Notes: generated by a model not told the origin, from the sequence alone. Counted from the first letter of the stretch, positions 11,184-23,383 are shown. The stretch: DNA of 64,000 bases from Reticulascus tulasneorum (GCA_001557505.1 LSAX01000012.1:992001-1056000), one strand, 5' to 3'. Translations and numbers: made by a program.

Positions 11184-12981
11184 ATGCGCGTGCTCGACAC
11201 AGAGACCTTAAAAGTTCGCTTCAAGCGCAAAGATGAAGAATACGCCATTCTTTCGCACGTCTGGGGCGATGAGGAGGTGAGCTTCCAGGACATCCAGGAT
11301 CCAGACAAAGCAGAAGGCATGCTTGGATTCAGTAAGCTAGCTGGAGCCGCAGCGCTCGCCTTATCGGATGGCTACGAGTGCGTCTGGGTCGACACCTGCT
11401 GCATCGACAAGACGAGTAGCGCGGAGCTCTCTGAGGCAATTAACTCCATGTTCAACTGGTACCAGAAATCCAGTGTGTGCTATGCATATCTTGCGACCGT
11501 GGAAGTTGATGATCCGTCTCAAGCCAACCCGATGAGCGCAGGTCTCGAACAGTCCTTCCGGTCTAGTCCGTGGTTTGGCCGGGGATGGACATTGCAGGAA
11601 TTGATTGCCCCCCCAATCGTCATGTTCTATTCCAAAGACTGGACGCTGCTAGGAACCAAATATCGCCTGATGAACGTTATTTCCGAAATTACCAGAATCG
11701 ATCTCTTCGTTCTCGAACACGGGAACCATAATCGAGTAAGCATTGCGCGTCGAATGTCGTGGGCCAGCGGGCGTCGAACCACACGTGAGGAGGACATCGC
11801 TTACTGCCTCATGGGGCTTTTCGGTGTGAATATGCCTCTCCTATATGGAGAAGGCAAGAAGGCCTTCATTCGCTTACAGAAAGAGATATTGAACTCCTCA
11901 GACGACCAGTCGCTCTTCGTGTCCGAAGGACATGGGTTCCGCGACGGACACAAGATCTCGGGCGAAGAACGGTTATACAATACACTCTTCGCCTTATCGC
12001 CGGACGAGTTCCAACAGACCGGCAAGATGGTCCCCCTTTTCATGCACCGGCAGCCTCATCGGTCTGCCTCCACTTTGACGAACAGAGGTCTACACATTAG
12101 ACTTCCTCTTGTCGCCGTCCGCTACAACCCAGGACAGCCGTATATTGCATCGCACCTCGTTATTCTAGATTGTCCTTATGGACCTGATCCGGGAGCATTC
12201 GCCGCGATAGGATTGGACCGCTTGCAGCTGGACGATCCTTTTACATATCGGAGGCGTGCGCAAACCATCCATAAGGTCAGTCTTTCGCCAGATGGGGACT
12301 CGCACTGCGTTGATCCGACAAGACTTGACACTTGGAAAGGTATGGAAATAAAAGGTACGGACGATGCCTATGCAGCGGATCAGAAATTATTCGGCTGATT
12401 GGTATGTCCTAGTTCCCAAGCTCACTTATTCCTCGTCTGAAATCAAGGAGAGCTTCGAATTTGCAGAAGTCACCATCGTCGACAGTAACTTGGCTCTTTC
12501 CTGGATCGTGCCCCCGATCAGTATCCTCCTAGGCCCCGACCTTTCCATCATTGGCGCCCACCCCGCCAATCTATGGGATCGCGGTACTTCAACCATGTTC
12601 TGGCTGCCGACCTTTGCGTCACCAGCCTTTGCATGTGCATTTCTGATCCGGGATGGACGGTTGAAAGATTCCCCGGGAAAACTGTTAGTTATCTACTTAG
12701 CACTGAGAGCATCTTTCTCGGTACCCCCAAAAGTTTCTGCCAGCTGTCGTTCCTTGAAATGTCTCGAGGTGCAACGAAATGTAAGAGGTGAGCAGAGCCC
12801 TACGAAAGAGGACCCCAAAGAGGCGGAGCACTTGATGGGACTCTTACAGTCTCTGGACGACGGTGACCAGTCACTTCTCGTCCTTCAGGATTGCTCAGAG
12901 GGGATTCCATTCACATTATCATTATTAGGATGCAATGCAGTTGACACGAAAAGACTGCTTCTCAAAATTGGATATCCTTAG
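11184..12981 (+). CDS. HET-domain (heterokaryon incompatibility-type) protein
   Basis: Predicted NLR-like or stand-alone HET-domain protein of the HET-E/vegetative incompatibility class. Best model: exon 11184-12275, intron 12276-12375 (AAG|GTCAGT ... GCAG), exon 12376-12981, giving 565 residues with phase kept. The HET block is clear: MRVLDTETL start, YAILSHVWGDEEVSF near 22-36, VWVDTCCIDK, a W-F-GRGWTLQEL stretch, and the EDIAYCLMGLFGVNMPLLYGEG box near 208-230. No NACHT, WD40 or ankyrin follows. The C-terminal 200 residues are unassigned. The start at 11184 is preferred over the in-frame ATGs at 11160 and 11181 because HET proteins of this class begin MR-L-DTETL. Without the intron the first frame stops at 12398, so a disabling frameshift is the alternative explanation. 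Confidence 0.8.
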
Positions 12982-13951
12982 TGTGGGCTGCTGGCTAAGG
13001 GTGGCGAATATTTAGCTGCAGAGTTAACAAGGCGATGTAGCATCATGCAAATCGGGGTTGTCTTAGATAAGAATACGAGTTCAGCTCTGAAATTTCTGCT
13101 CAATCGGAGATCTCAAGATCTTTGGTGGTATTTACCAGTAGCTTTGTCTGATCACAGCAGATACCCCTTAACAATGTATATGACACCATCCAATCCATGT
13201 TCATGTTCACAACGGCTGGGGCGAACGCGTACGCAGCCCATCCATGCATTTCTCTGTATCCTTGTCATTCGACTATCAGTCGTCTGAATAGAGTTAGGAT
13301 CTAAGCAAGAACACTCCATTGTTTAGATGAATTTGGTTAGGTTCGAAGCTCGAAACTAAACCCTAGGAGAATATCACTATCTGAAAATTGCCCGATTGTG
13401 AAATACGAGCTTGGCTTACTCAGTCTGCCCCAACAGCGGAAGACACATCTAGCAGCGAAATGGAAGGTTGTGCTTACTACTAACCATAAATAGCACCTCG
13501 TCAGAATATGTGCGCGTTGGAAGCCCCTGCACACCAGCCACATCTGCTTGACCTCAAGCCATTCAGAGACCTGGGAGCTTGGGCGCTTTCGGAAGGTAAG
13601 GCGGGCTGCGAAGGGGTCGCGAAGCGAACGATGCAAAAAAACAGGTCGCGATTAGATCTGATTCGTTGACAATCAGGGGTGGCCCAGCTTCTCTCCGAAC
13701 AGGGCAAAGTATTATAGGCAGGTACCGGCAATGTCTCCAATATTCCTATCAAACTGGCTCGACACGAACAACTCCGGAAAGATTAGACCATGTATGCGGT
13801 TCGACATCAATACTACGGCCGCTATGGTTCCGATTCAGGTATTTAATGGACGGGCGGCGCCGGGCTTTCACGATTGAAATCCCGGGTCCCAGCAGTTTCT
13901 CCAAAAGACCTGCTGCTTTCTTCCAACATCCTCGTCGACCTGCGTTTCCAG
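12982..13951. other. intergenic, no gene supported
   Basis: Downstream flank of the HET gene and promoter of the subtilisin gene. Small open frames on both strands (for example 13337-13636 minus, 13666-14034 plus) lack domains. A TATTTAA element sits near 13839, about 110 bp upstream of the protease start. Confidence 0.5.
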
Positions 13952-16900
13952 ATGCGGTCCTTCAGGTTTCTTGTCGCCTTTCTCGGCGTCTTAGGGGTAG
14001 AAGCAGTTACCAGCCGTCATGGAGGACGAGCTGAGCGTCGGGGACTTACCGGAGTCCGCGAAGCAGTCCCGGCTGGTGCCGCAAACCGTTTCATCGTGGA
14101 ATTTGCAAAGGTGACTATTACCTGACTGCCTTTACTGATCACCGAAAAGCTTGCCGTCTATGAACAGTCCTCACTAATACGCTTTCAATCTAGGGCATTG
14201 ATCCCTTGGTTGCGGCGGATGAGCTCGCACGAGATGGCGCAAAAGTCGTAACGGTATTCAACAGCGACGTCTTCAGTGGTGCAGCCATTGAATCCACTCA
14301 AGAGAGCATCGATACTCTTCAGGCGAAGCAACAGGTCTACCAGGCATGGCATTCCTCCAAGGTCTCGCTATCCCCGTCCCAGACTCTGCAAACATACGCA
14401 GAGGAGGCTCTAGCGGCCAACTATAGTCTGCACGACATGACTGGCGTGGATAAGCTTCATGCAGCTGGAGTCACTGGCAAAGGTGTCTCCATTGCTGTTG
14501 TAGACACTGGGATCGACTACATGCACCCAGCGGTATGTTATGATCCGATGGCAGCGTGGCACCACGGATGAGAGTGTGCTAACGAGACGAAGCTTGGAGG
14601 TGGCTATGGTCCCGGCTTCAAGATTGCAGGTGGATATGATTTTGTTGGTGACAGCAGTGAGTGGCTCAATATTGTGCCCGACGAGTGCGGCGACTTACAG
14701 ATCGAATAGTTTGGCCCCAACTCGGCGGCGTAAAGATTCCAGACGGGGACCCGATGGATCAATTGGGGCATGGAACACATGTGGCCGGTATTATAGCCGG
14801 ATCGAAGAACTTGTATGAGCACACCGCCTGTCTACATGAGCATTTGCTGATATTCTAGTCTAGTTTCCAGGGTGTTGCCCCAGATGCAACTCTCTTGTCG
14901 TACAAGGTCTTCGGCTCGCAAGACGGTACTGATGAGGAAACACTGATGGAAGCGTTTATCATGGCCTATGAAGCTGGCGTGAGTACGACTTATCACAATT
15001 ATCGCGCATGTGAGACTAACGACTGTGATGCTAGGCCGATATCATTACCTGCTCAGTGGGTGGCAGTAACGGCTGGACTTCAAATGCCTGGGCAGTGCTC
15101 GCCTCCAGGCTGGTCGAGCAAGGCGTCGTCGTTACCATTGCCGCCGGCAACGATGGAGGCACCGGTGCGTTTAGCTCGAGTAACGGCGCTTCCGGCGAGA
15201 GCGTCGTGGCTGTCGCCTCGGTCCAAGCTAACAAGCTACCTGCCCGAGCCTTTAAGGGGACCTTTAACCTTGACGGCTTCTCCAATGACAGTACAGTCGC
15301 ATACATGAGCAATGACCTCTGGGACGGACTAAACCTCCCTATTGTGCCACTCGGTCTGGATTCCACCATTCTAGGTGAAGCATGCTCCCCTATAACCGGG
15401 GAAACTCGAGACTTCTCTAACTCCATTGTTCTCGTACGCCAGGGAGGCTGCACTTATATTGAGAAGCAGGCGAACCTTGAGCCCCTCGGAGCCAAGTATA
15501 TAATGTTTTATGCTAGCGAAGAGGTTATCGTCGCACCGTTCAATGATAGGACCGATAGTATATCGTCACTTATCCTTACGACAGCGGGTTCAGCTATTAT
15601 CAAGACAATCCAAGAGGGTGGTACTGTTATAGCCGATTTCAGTTTGTCAGCTATGGAAATAGTTGTTGCCACGCCGATAGATGGCTCGTCAGGCCATCCA
15701 AACTGGTTTACTAGCATGGGTCCAACTAACGACCTATTCATCAAGCCAGACGTTGCTGCCCCTGGAGGCTATATTCTCTCGTCCTCGCTCGGCGGAGGTT
15801 GGGAAATTCGAAGTGGGACTTCTATGGCTTGCCCGTACGTCGCCGGTATTGCCGCACTTTACATCAGCAAGAATGGCGGTCGTGCTGTTCACGGCGCAGG
15901 TTTTGCCAAAACCTTGGCAATGCGGCTTATTTCTTCTGGTCGGCCGCTTGGCTGGGATGATGGTACCGGAGAGGGAACCGAATATCCCTTCTTTACGAGC
16001 GTCATACAGGGTGGAACCGGCATAATTGACGCCGTCAAGGTGGTCGACTACGATACAAGCTTATCGTTCGCCAAGTTCCACCTCAACGATACGCATCATT
16101 TCAGCCGCTACCACAGTGTCGACATCACGAACAATGGTGCCGATACTATTACCTACGCATTCTCACTACAGGATTTCGGTGGCGTAGAGACTATGATCAT
16201 CGACCCTGAAGTCTTTGGTGCCCCGCGTATGGCAGAGCAGGTGGAGGCACTAACAAAACCGTTCAAGGCTGTTCCTCGGGTTACGTTCCCCAGCGGTGCC
16301 TTTAAGGTCAAGCCTGGAGAGACCAAGACGGCCAAGTTCTCTTTCACCCACCCAACAGGTCTTAACGCCAAGGCCATACCTGTGTATAGCGGTTGCGTCG
16401 TCATAACCGGAAGCAACGGGGAGACTCTCAGCGTTCCGTACCTCGGCGTTGGGGCTGATTTGCACAACGACCTTCCCTACGTCTTTAACCCAAACCCCTT
16501 CGGTACCTTGACTACGTTATTCACTTTGTGGCATTCTTGGGAGCCTCCAAAGACAGTTAATTTTGACCTTTCACTTGAGGCACAAGACTTCCCAATTTTA
16601 CAAACAGTGTTAACATTCGGTACTGCCGAACTACGTTGGGATATCTTCGAACCTACCTGGGTCGAGCGGGACTGGAAATATCCTCCAGTAGTCGGGGAAA
16701 ACGGGTTTGTTGGTTCTGCGACGCACTTTCCGGGCCATGATCTTTGGCACTGGCAGTTCGATCCTAGTGTCGATGATCCAAAGGACGTGGTTGCATTCCC
16801 CCTAAGAGACATGCCACGCGGTCTGTCAAACGATCCCAACCTCAACTTCTGGTGGCTGGGCGGGCTGGCCAACGGTACACAGATAGCGCCCGGAAAATAC

Positions 16901-17002
16901 AGGATTCGAATTGGGGCTCTCATGTTATTTGCTGCACCGAAACACTCGAACAGCTGGGACGTGGAGTATTTCGATCTCGAGATTCTCCCAACACCAGAAT
17001 GA
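13952..17002 (+). CDS. secreted subtilisin-like serine protease (S8) with PA insert
   Basis: Six exons by hand: 13952-14110, 14194-14532, 14593-14656, 14701-14812, 14864-14978, 15035-17002, giving 918 residues, all in phase. The N-terminus is a signal peptide (hydrophobic stretch after MRSFR). A propeptide of about 110 residues follows. The catalytic triad is Asp157 (VVDTGID), His211 (GHGTHVAGI) and Ser526 (GTSMACPYVAG). The oxyanion Asn lies in AAGNDGG. A PA-type insert (IVLVRQGGCTY) lies between His and Ser. After the catalytic domain comes a beta-rich Fn3-like region with VDITNNGADTITY, as in minor extracellular protease Vpr-like and C5a-peptidase-like S8 enzymes. I placed the start at 13952, not the upstream in-frame ATG at 13874, because it gives the signal peptide. 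Probably an extracellular protease for nutrition or host interaction, which is inference. Confidence 0.92.
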
Positions 17003-18294
17003 GGAAAGAGAAAGGGGACTGGAAGAATGCAGTGACTTGGAGTACTCAACTGAATAAATGGCGAGCATGAGTGCTTGAATTGTTATGATTACATATGGCT
17101 TCAGAGATAGATAAAAGCGAGCAAGGGTTTGACAGCCTACGACATTAGTTTTGGTGACAACAAAGACGAGCGGCTTTGCAGTGCACCTGACATGGTCTTT
17201 GATCAACCCATCGGCTTGAACCCCTCGCATTGGAGACGATCTCTGCACTTGACGTTATGTCCAAGATACTTATTAAGGTGCGTGGACGAAAGAGTATCAC
17301 ATGGCAGAGAGTCCCGGGTTGCCGCGACTGTTCTACTCGCTCGCAAATGTGTGGTCAGCACGAACGACTCTGGTCCTGCCATGCCGGGAGAGTGCGCGGT
17401 CCGCACATTTGATGGTAAGATGCGGCCCAATCAATGCGCCGATGCGGAGATACCGCCGGAGTTTGAATGCATCTCCGGCAGTCTTCTTCTGATGGACGTC
17501 ACTGAGAAGTTGGTGTGTTGATTTGATGCGTGCATCACCAATGACGAAAAGTCCGAACGGCTACTGGATCGTCGTTCTGGCACTGCAAGCAGCAGAATAT
17601 GGGCCAATCAGTAAATCCCCTCGGGGGCGAACATTAACCGGGGTTTCGCCAGCCGGCCCCCCTCTCCCGACCACTCCTCTCCGCGTTCTCGATCCTGATT
17701 TGCAATCCCTTGACCATTTCCCAAAAGGAGAAGAAACATCTCGTTGGTGGGAACCAGAGGGCTCTCCATCAGACGGCTCACAAACTTCCGGCTAGGCCAA
17801 AGATGACCCCGGCTTTGTGTGCCCATCTCATTGGGGTCATGCACACTCGCTCGTTACATGGCATAATTCCGCTGGCATATCATTGGACTCGGCGTATCTT
17901 GAGATCGCTTAACTACCGGATGGGAAATCATCGGGTGGTCGCCGGGTGTAAGCGTTGTTATCATTGGATGTCCTATCCGGCACTGCGAGGATGACCTCCA
18001 ACAGGCCTGGAGCCAAGGTCGCGGAGTTTGGGTCTTTCCTATCTTGGGGATGAAAGTTCTGAGTCACTGGCTTACAAATGTACCAACGTCAACCAGCTTC
18101 GGGGGTTGGGATGTGTATCTGTGTTATTGAGTAAGTGCTTTTGTGATTCTATATAAGGCAAGTCAAGGTCGCCCTCAGTGAATCTCGGACTGTCGAACTC
18201 TTCCTGTACAGCAACAAAGCATAGGCAATCCCGCATCCCCCAATTACATCAGCCAATAATCAGACTACCCATCAGCTCCTAAGTTTCATCCGCA
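17003..18294. other. intergenic, no gene supported
   Basis: About 1.3 kb between the protease and the small duplicated-motif gene. Open frames (17129-17521, 17523-17795, 17710-17994 plus) have no domain and no splice context. The last 150 bp contain a TATA box and a C/A-rich leader for the next gene. Confidence 0.55.
18150..18156 (+). promoter_or_regulatory. TATA box of small duplicated-motif gene
   Basis: TATATAA lies 139 bp upstream of the ATG at 18295 and is followed by a C/A-rich leader. This supports the small downstream frame as a real transcript. Confidence 0.5.
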
Positions 18295-18579
18295 ATGGCT
18301 TCTCGATACCCCATGCCCAACATCTACACTCGCCCGTCGAAGGACGAGCAGAGCCGTTTCAGCTCCAGCGCTCTCAAGTCCTTTTTTACCATATCACCCT
18401 CTTATCCAACTGGCCCAATGGCATCTCGATATCCGATGCCTACAGTATACACCAGCAACTCTAAACCAGCAACCCGCCAAACACGAAACATTCCCCCGAG
18501 GTCGTCCATGGAGTCATACGACACCGTCGACGAACTAAAGGAAGATGCCTACAGCTCGGTTGGCAAGAAAGCAAACTAG
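18295..18579 (+). CDS. small protein with duplicated MASRYPMP motif
   Basis: Intronless, 94 residues, family not recognised. It carries the motif MASRYPMPNIYT at residues 1-12 and MASRYPMPTVYT at about 42-53, an internal duplication visible in the protein. It is hydrophilic and rich in Ser, Pro, Tyr and Lys, with no signal peptide or membrane segment. The tail is acidic, then ends KKAN. A well-placed TATA box and a C/A-rich leader ending in ATCCGCA before the ATG support expression. Strong TATA promoters with small disordered products are common among stress or development-induced fungal genes, but no function can be claimed. Confidence 0.6.
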   Translation: MASRYPMPNIYTRPSKDEQSRFSSSALKSFFTISPSYPTGPMASRYPMPTVYTSNSKPATRQTRNIPPRSSMESYDTVDELKEDAYSSVGKKAN

Positions 18580-19647
18580 GTCCAGCGGCATACAGTACGG
18601 ATTGCACTCGCATACCCCGAGCTAAACATCCACTTGTCTTTTCAGCTGAGGACGCTCATCTCTACATTTGGAGCTCACGCCACCAAACGGACAGTCAAGA
18701 GCAGTGACGGTCACTACGGACGTCCGCGCGAGCGACCAGGAAACCCACCACGCAGCGGTTCCAACTAACTGTACTCAAGATACGGAGTTCAGAACCAGCC
18801 GTAGCATGACCATTCCATTCTCAACGGAAATCTGCCCGTTTGGCGCTCCAAGAAGTTTGGGCAGCCAAGGATCGACGAGGGAAGGGATGGATGGATGGAC
18901 AGACGGTGACGATGACGACAATAACAGAACAAGAGTATGCGGTTGCATCCGTATTCTTGATTAATCTATTTATTTGGCTCAGGGTCGGCGAAGCTGGATG
19001 TGTGCTTGGGCATCTCGTCCGACACTGAGCAGCATGATTGTGGATGGCCGGGGACATTTCTAGGATTAATGCAATAGATGATATCATGCAATTTAGCTGG
19101 ACGTCTTGTATCGCAATGGAATTGTTGATATGCATGCATTAATTGGCGTCAGCCATGTCTTGAGATCTACAATGCGACCGAGTTTGGAGGGGTATGCTGG
19201 ACCAGAGCCACCATCACCACAATGATTCCTCGGCTCACCTGCCTTTCACAACTGGCGCTTGGTTTGCATTGGAATGACCATACCGTCAAAGCCTATTTTA
19301 AGTTCTTTTCTGCTAATGAAGGCGGGGACTTGTCGGAACTCATCCATCCTTTGTTTGCCGTCTCACGCCATCACCGTTTCCGGGGTTCTTTGGCTCTTGC
19401 ATTCCGAAATCAGAGCTGTAAGTGATTGTTGGTCCACGTCGGGCTGCACATACTTGCAAACAAAGAGCCGCAATGATTCGACGGTCTTCATTGTGAGAAC
19501 CCTCGAAACGCAAACCCTTGATCCCTAAGAAAGGAAGCAAAAGTCGGCTTTCTGGAGCCATGCAGTCTTTGTTGACGATCCGTTCCTGGACTACAAAGAG
19601 ACCAATCAGTCATAAGAACGAATGGCGGTCGCCCAGAAGACACGAAG
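18580..19647. other. intergenic, no gene supported
   Basis: Contains a short ATGG-repeat tract (GGATGGATGGATGG near 18885-18898). Open frames such as 18668-18964 are repeat-driven and show no domain. Nothing else seen. Confidence 0.5.
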
Positions 19648-21360
19648 ATGGAGCCATTAGACCTTGAAGGAACCCAGTTCGTGCTAAATAGAGCTACTAC
19701 TACAAAGCATATACCAAGCGGAGGCATCTCACAAGGCGTTTTCGCTCATCTCCCGCTGCAAGTCCGCATCGGCAAAACGAAGATGTGTATAAGATGGGTT
19801 CGACAATACTTGTGTCCATCGCCAGGAGGACAGCCGTTCAAGAAACACGAGATCACCGGCAACATCCTGTGCGCCAACACATCACCCTGCAGAGAAGGGA
19901 TGTGGGAGCGCCGGTTCAGCGTTTACTCCTGCACGTGCCCTGCGTGCTCAGGAGAGCCAGCATCCGAGCCCGGGACCGATCCAACCAACGATTCTTGGCA
20001 CCACGACGCGAATCTCGACGAGGCCTGGCTCGACACTTACCTTGGTAGCTGGCTGGAGTGGGCCATCATGCTTGCGGAGTACAGGAAATTTGAGTATCTG
20101 GACGAAGGCTCGCCTCATGTCAAGCTGATGGAATTGTACCCGACCATGTTCTGGGAGAGACGATGCAAAATCCACAGCCACAAACCTCCTTGCGATTGCG
20201 AGTCCTCCGGGCCGCTGCAATACCTATACAATCCCGCGACGGCCAAGAGGCGATGGTTGGTAGATGTACTCGCCAACCGCGAAGATCCGGATGACTGGGA
20301 ACCCGATGAAGAAGCAAGGGCAGCCTTTCTCAAGTTGCAGGGCACGCTCGAGGATTCGGCCAGGAGCCATAATAAGTATCTTCGCGACAGCGTCCTGCGT
20401 GCACCGTGGATAACCGGCCAGGTTTTGAACCAGAGGATAGAGAGGATGAAGTGGTACACGCGGCGCCGCAGGCAGTTGGTCGAAGACCAAATACAGATGT
20501 CTCTCGAGCCTCTCGGGCCTGAACACGACCCGGATCGTCCGCTGGGGCTGGAGCTGGATGAGGCCCGGCGGGAGGCGAGAGAGCTTTGCAATTGGCGCAC
20601 CATAGCTTGTGAATTCTTGGGAACGCACCTCGCCCATGACGTCGGCATCTCTGACCGTCGGATGGAGCTGGCGTTGAGTAGGCTTTGCAACGTCATCTTG
20701 AATCCATACGAACCTCTTCCGGCAGCCAACGGTGACCCTGATGCCAGAATATGCTCCCCGTACAACCTGGATACATTTAGAGATTTGCTAAATGACTGGT
20801 CACGCTTGATTGGGTCCGGGTTCCGCAGACCGGAGTGGCAGATATTTGCGAACTTTTCTGTTGACCTGGATCGTGTGACCTACCACAGGAAGGTAGATTA
20901 CTTGGCTAGACTTATACGATACAAATCACGTCGCCAGGAATTCCTCGCGGCCGTTTCCGATGTTACCACTGAAGAACTGGAGCAACTGTCGCAGGACTAT
21001 CCCCGCGGCTGCACCATATGCTTCGAAGACTTCTTCGAGTCCCCGAACGCGCCGACGGAACACGACAGTCCGCTGGGGACGAGCAGGCGACGGCCATCCC
21101 GGGACAGCCCCGAACAGTCCCCTGATGCCACAGGCAGAGGCGTCCAGATAGACTGGGAGACGAGGAGGGACAGCGCTGAGTACTTCTCAACACAGATTGC
21201 AGAGAGTCGAGATCACTTGTTGACGGCCGTGGGCGAACCGCCAATTCGAATCGACAATTGTGGGCATGTGTTTGGACTGCGTTGCTTGTTTCGGTTGTTT
21301 GTATATGAGATGAAAGAAGAGGATTGGCGTTGTGGTCTTTGTAGACGTGTCGTGCCATAG
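19648..21360 (+). CDS. RING-like zinc-finger protein
   Basis: Intronless, 570 residues. The C-terminal 130 residues form a RING-like pattern: CTICFEDF (C-x2-C), then an insertion of roughly 85 polar residues rich in Ser, Arg and Asp, then NCGHVFGLRCLF (C-x-H-x5-C), then WRCGLCRR (C-x2-C) ending at the C-terminus. This suggests an E3 ubiquitin ligase or related zinc-binding protein, but the loop is far longer than in standard RINGs. The N-terminal region has Cys clusters (CIRWVRQYLC, CANTSPC, CTCPAC) that could bind a second zinc. The middle is helical and charged with no domain I recognise. There is an in-frame Met at 19786 but the upstream segment reads as coding. The gene sits next to an AT-rich patch. 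Confidence 0.72.
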   Translation: MEPLDLEGTQFVLNRATTTKHIPSGGISQGVFAHLPLQVRIGKTKMCIRWVRQYLCPSPGGQPFKKHEITGNILCANTSPCREGMWERRFSVYSCTCPACSGEPASEPGTDPTNDSWHHDANLDEAWLDTYLGSWLEWAIMLAEYRKFEYLDEGSPHVKLMELYPTMFWERRCKIHSHKPPCDCESSGPLQYLYNPATAKRRWLVDVLANREDPDDWEPDEEARAAFLKLQGTLEDSARSHNKYLRDSVLRAPWITGQVLNQRIERMKWYTRRRRQLVEDQIQMSLEPLGPEHDPDRPLGLELDEARREARELCNWRTIACEFLGTHLAHDVGISDRRMELALSRLCNVILNPYEPLPAANGDPDARICSPYNLDTFRDLLNDWSRLIGSGFRRPEWQIFANFSVDLDRVTYHRKVDYLARLIRYKSRRQEFLAAVSDVTTEELEQLSQDYPRGCTICFEDFFESPNAPTEHDSPLGTSRRRPSRDSPEQSPDATGRGVQIDWETRRDSAEYFSTQIAESRDHLLTAVGEPPIRIDNCGHVFGLRCLFRLFVYEMKEEDWRCGLCRRVVP

Positions 21361-21417
21361 TAGTTTGTTTAGCTGTCTGATGGCCTAAGCCTATTGTTTG
21401 TGGAAGATGATAGATAT

Positions 21418-21698
21418 GCTGCTGAACATATTATATATCTTATGTTAAGTTGAGATAATAAAATTATATATTAATTTATAAAAAGGAATTAATATGGACC
21501 TTACATCAAATTGATTAAGACGTTACATTGTTAACAAAAGTTGAAAAATATTTTTATTTTAAACTTTTATTTTTATTTTAAAAACAATTGTTAAATTAAA
21601 TATTAAAAATAAATAAAAAATACATAATTTTAGAAATAAAGTAAAATTATATACATGTATTATATATTTATAATCCAGAATCTCATGATAACTTTAAT
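21418..21698. repeat. AT-rich, RIP-like patch
   Basis: About 280 bp composed almost wholly of A and T, with many TA steps and homopolymer runs, against a GC-balanced surround. This is the composition expected of a transposon remnant degraded by repeat-induced point mutation. No terminal repeats or coding remnant can be recognised. It abuts the 3' end of the DUF6594-type gene. Confidence 0.55.
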
Positions 21699-23383
21699 CT
21701 ATGAAGATGACGTGCCGATGAAGACGACCATGACGGCAGCATATGCTGCAGTAGTGCCAACCAGCGTTAACGGCGACTGCTTAGAAAACAGCGCAAGCAC
21801 CAGCGCAAACGCCACCGTGCAGGCCGATGCGGTCGCCAGCGTCGCGTGTAGGCCACCATATAGCACCATCACCAGGGTGGGGCCGATGAGGGATAGTCCG
21901 CCGAGTAACGTCCACAACAGGCGACGAACGAAAGCGTTCCACTCAGCGCGCTCGCGCGCATGGCCTCGCGAGTAGCCGAGAAGCGCCGGGTTGGCGAAAT
22001 CTGATGCCACCTTGCGCCAGCTGATGCGGCCCTTGGAGTAGCGTTGCGAGGTGAGGTTGCAGATGTTGTGAGCATCGAGAATAGCGGCGTCGCGAGTGTA
22101 GGACGACACTAGCTTAAAGGGGTCCTTGTGGATCGCCTTGTCGTACTTTGACTCCATGTAGTCCCAGTCCCGGAGAGCTTCGCCTAATAGAACTAGTCAG
22201 CGGGATCGACATTGGTCTGGGCTTAAGCTGAAGTAATAAAGCCAATCGATTGCAGATCGACGAGGGGAGGAAGCTTATACAAAGACTGACAGTAGTTGTG
22301 CATCACCACCCTCAGGTCCTTGGCGCCCGCTTCATTTAGGGTTTCATCGCTCAATATCGCCGCCACCTTTCTAGCAATCTCGTACCGTAACGCCTGCAGG
22401 TTAAGCCTCTGAACGCCCGTCATGTTCAAGACGCAGTGATATGGTCCGCCCTCCGGACCAACTGGCTGGACAAGATCGTCAAGGCTGTTCTGGCACAGCC
22501 CCATGGGCAACTTGAGAACATTGGAATCCCTCATATCTTCTCGGTATTTCGCCCTGTCTTCGGCGCGTAGCTCCTGATCAGAACGACGGTTGGAAAACCA
22601 ACGCCATACGCTAGTGATCTGGCCCATCAAAGTGCTTCGATTCGATTCCAAACGTGCGTTTGTCCGACTGGCCTCCATATAGGCCTCGGCACTTGCTTCA
22701 TTGACCTTTCGCCTAAGGTCGCTTTGATATCGCTTTCGTGTCGGATCACCGCGACGGAGGCCTTCGCGAGTCTGTCGGCGAATGCTCCGTCTCTCGGTTG
22801 ATCCAGGCTCCTCCCATTTGGTAAAGTCGCTGATCTTTTCCTCGAACTCTATCTTCTCATCTATAGACGCCTTCATTGTCACCGTCTGTCCGCCCACGGG
22901 GCGGCTAACATAATTGTCATCGTGGCCCGATTGAACTTCTACGATATCGGTTATTGCTCCGGATCGGTCGCCACCATAGCCCTGGTGGGCTCTAGTCGAA
23001 CGCTGGAATCTATGGCCACTCAGGTTGCCCTCGCCGCTAGGACCCATAGCACCGTCATTTCCTAAGTCGGGTAGCGAATTCTCTAGAGCTAGAGCCTTTT
23101 TGTCCTCCGGAGTAGGCGGAATAGCTCTCCCTCTGGAGAATTTTGAATTGCGGCGTTCAAGGATGAACGGGCTCGGTGATCGGCTCCGGCTCCGTGTGGA
23201 TTCAACAGCTGTGTGCGTGGTCTGCTCAATCTTCACCGTTTCCCGGGTCTCCTGCCTCCCCTCCCGCCGATCTGGTCGTGGAGAACGCGGCTGTCGGTCC
23301 CTTGTCCGCACATAGCCGTGGGTTTCGGACACGAATTGAGCTCGCCTCCCATGGCGCTTAGCGTCATCGTCGTCAGATGCCAT
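21699..23383 (-). CDS. DUF6594-type multi-spanning membrane protein
   Basis: Two exons on the minus strand: 23383-22291 and 22183-21699, intron of 107 nt with a GTCAGT donor, giving 525 residues. The junction restores MHNYCEALRDWDYM, a motif I associate with the fungal DUF6594 family. This supports the splice strongly, since unspliced reading stops 75 nt later. The N-terminal 200 residues are Arg/Ser/Asp-rich and probably disordered. The centre is helical. The C-terminus has the NPALLGYSRGHARERAEW segment followed by three membrane helices (starting near LLWTLLGG, LATASACTV and LTLVGTTAA). The function of the family is unknown. It lies between AT-rich DNA and a tandem duplication, in the least gene-dense part of the window. 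Confidence 0.8.
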
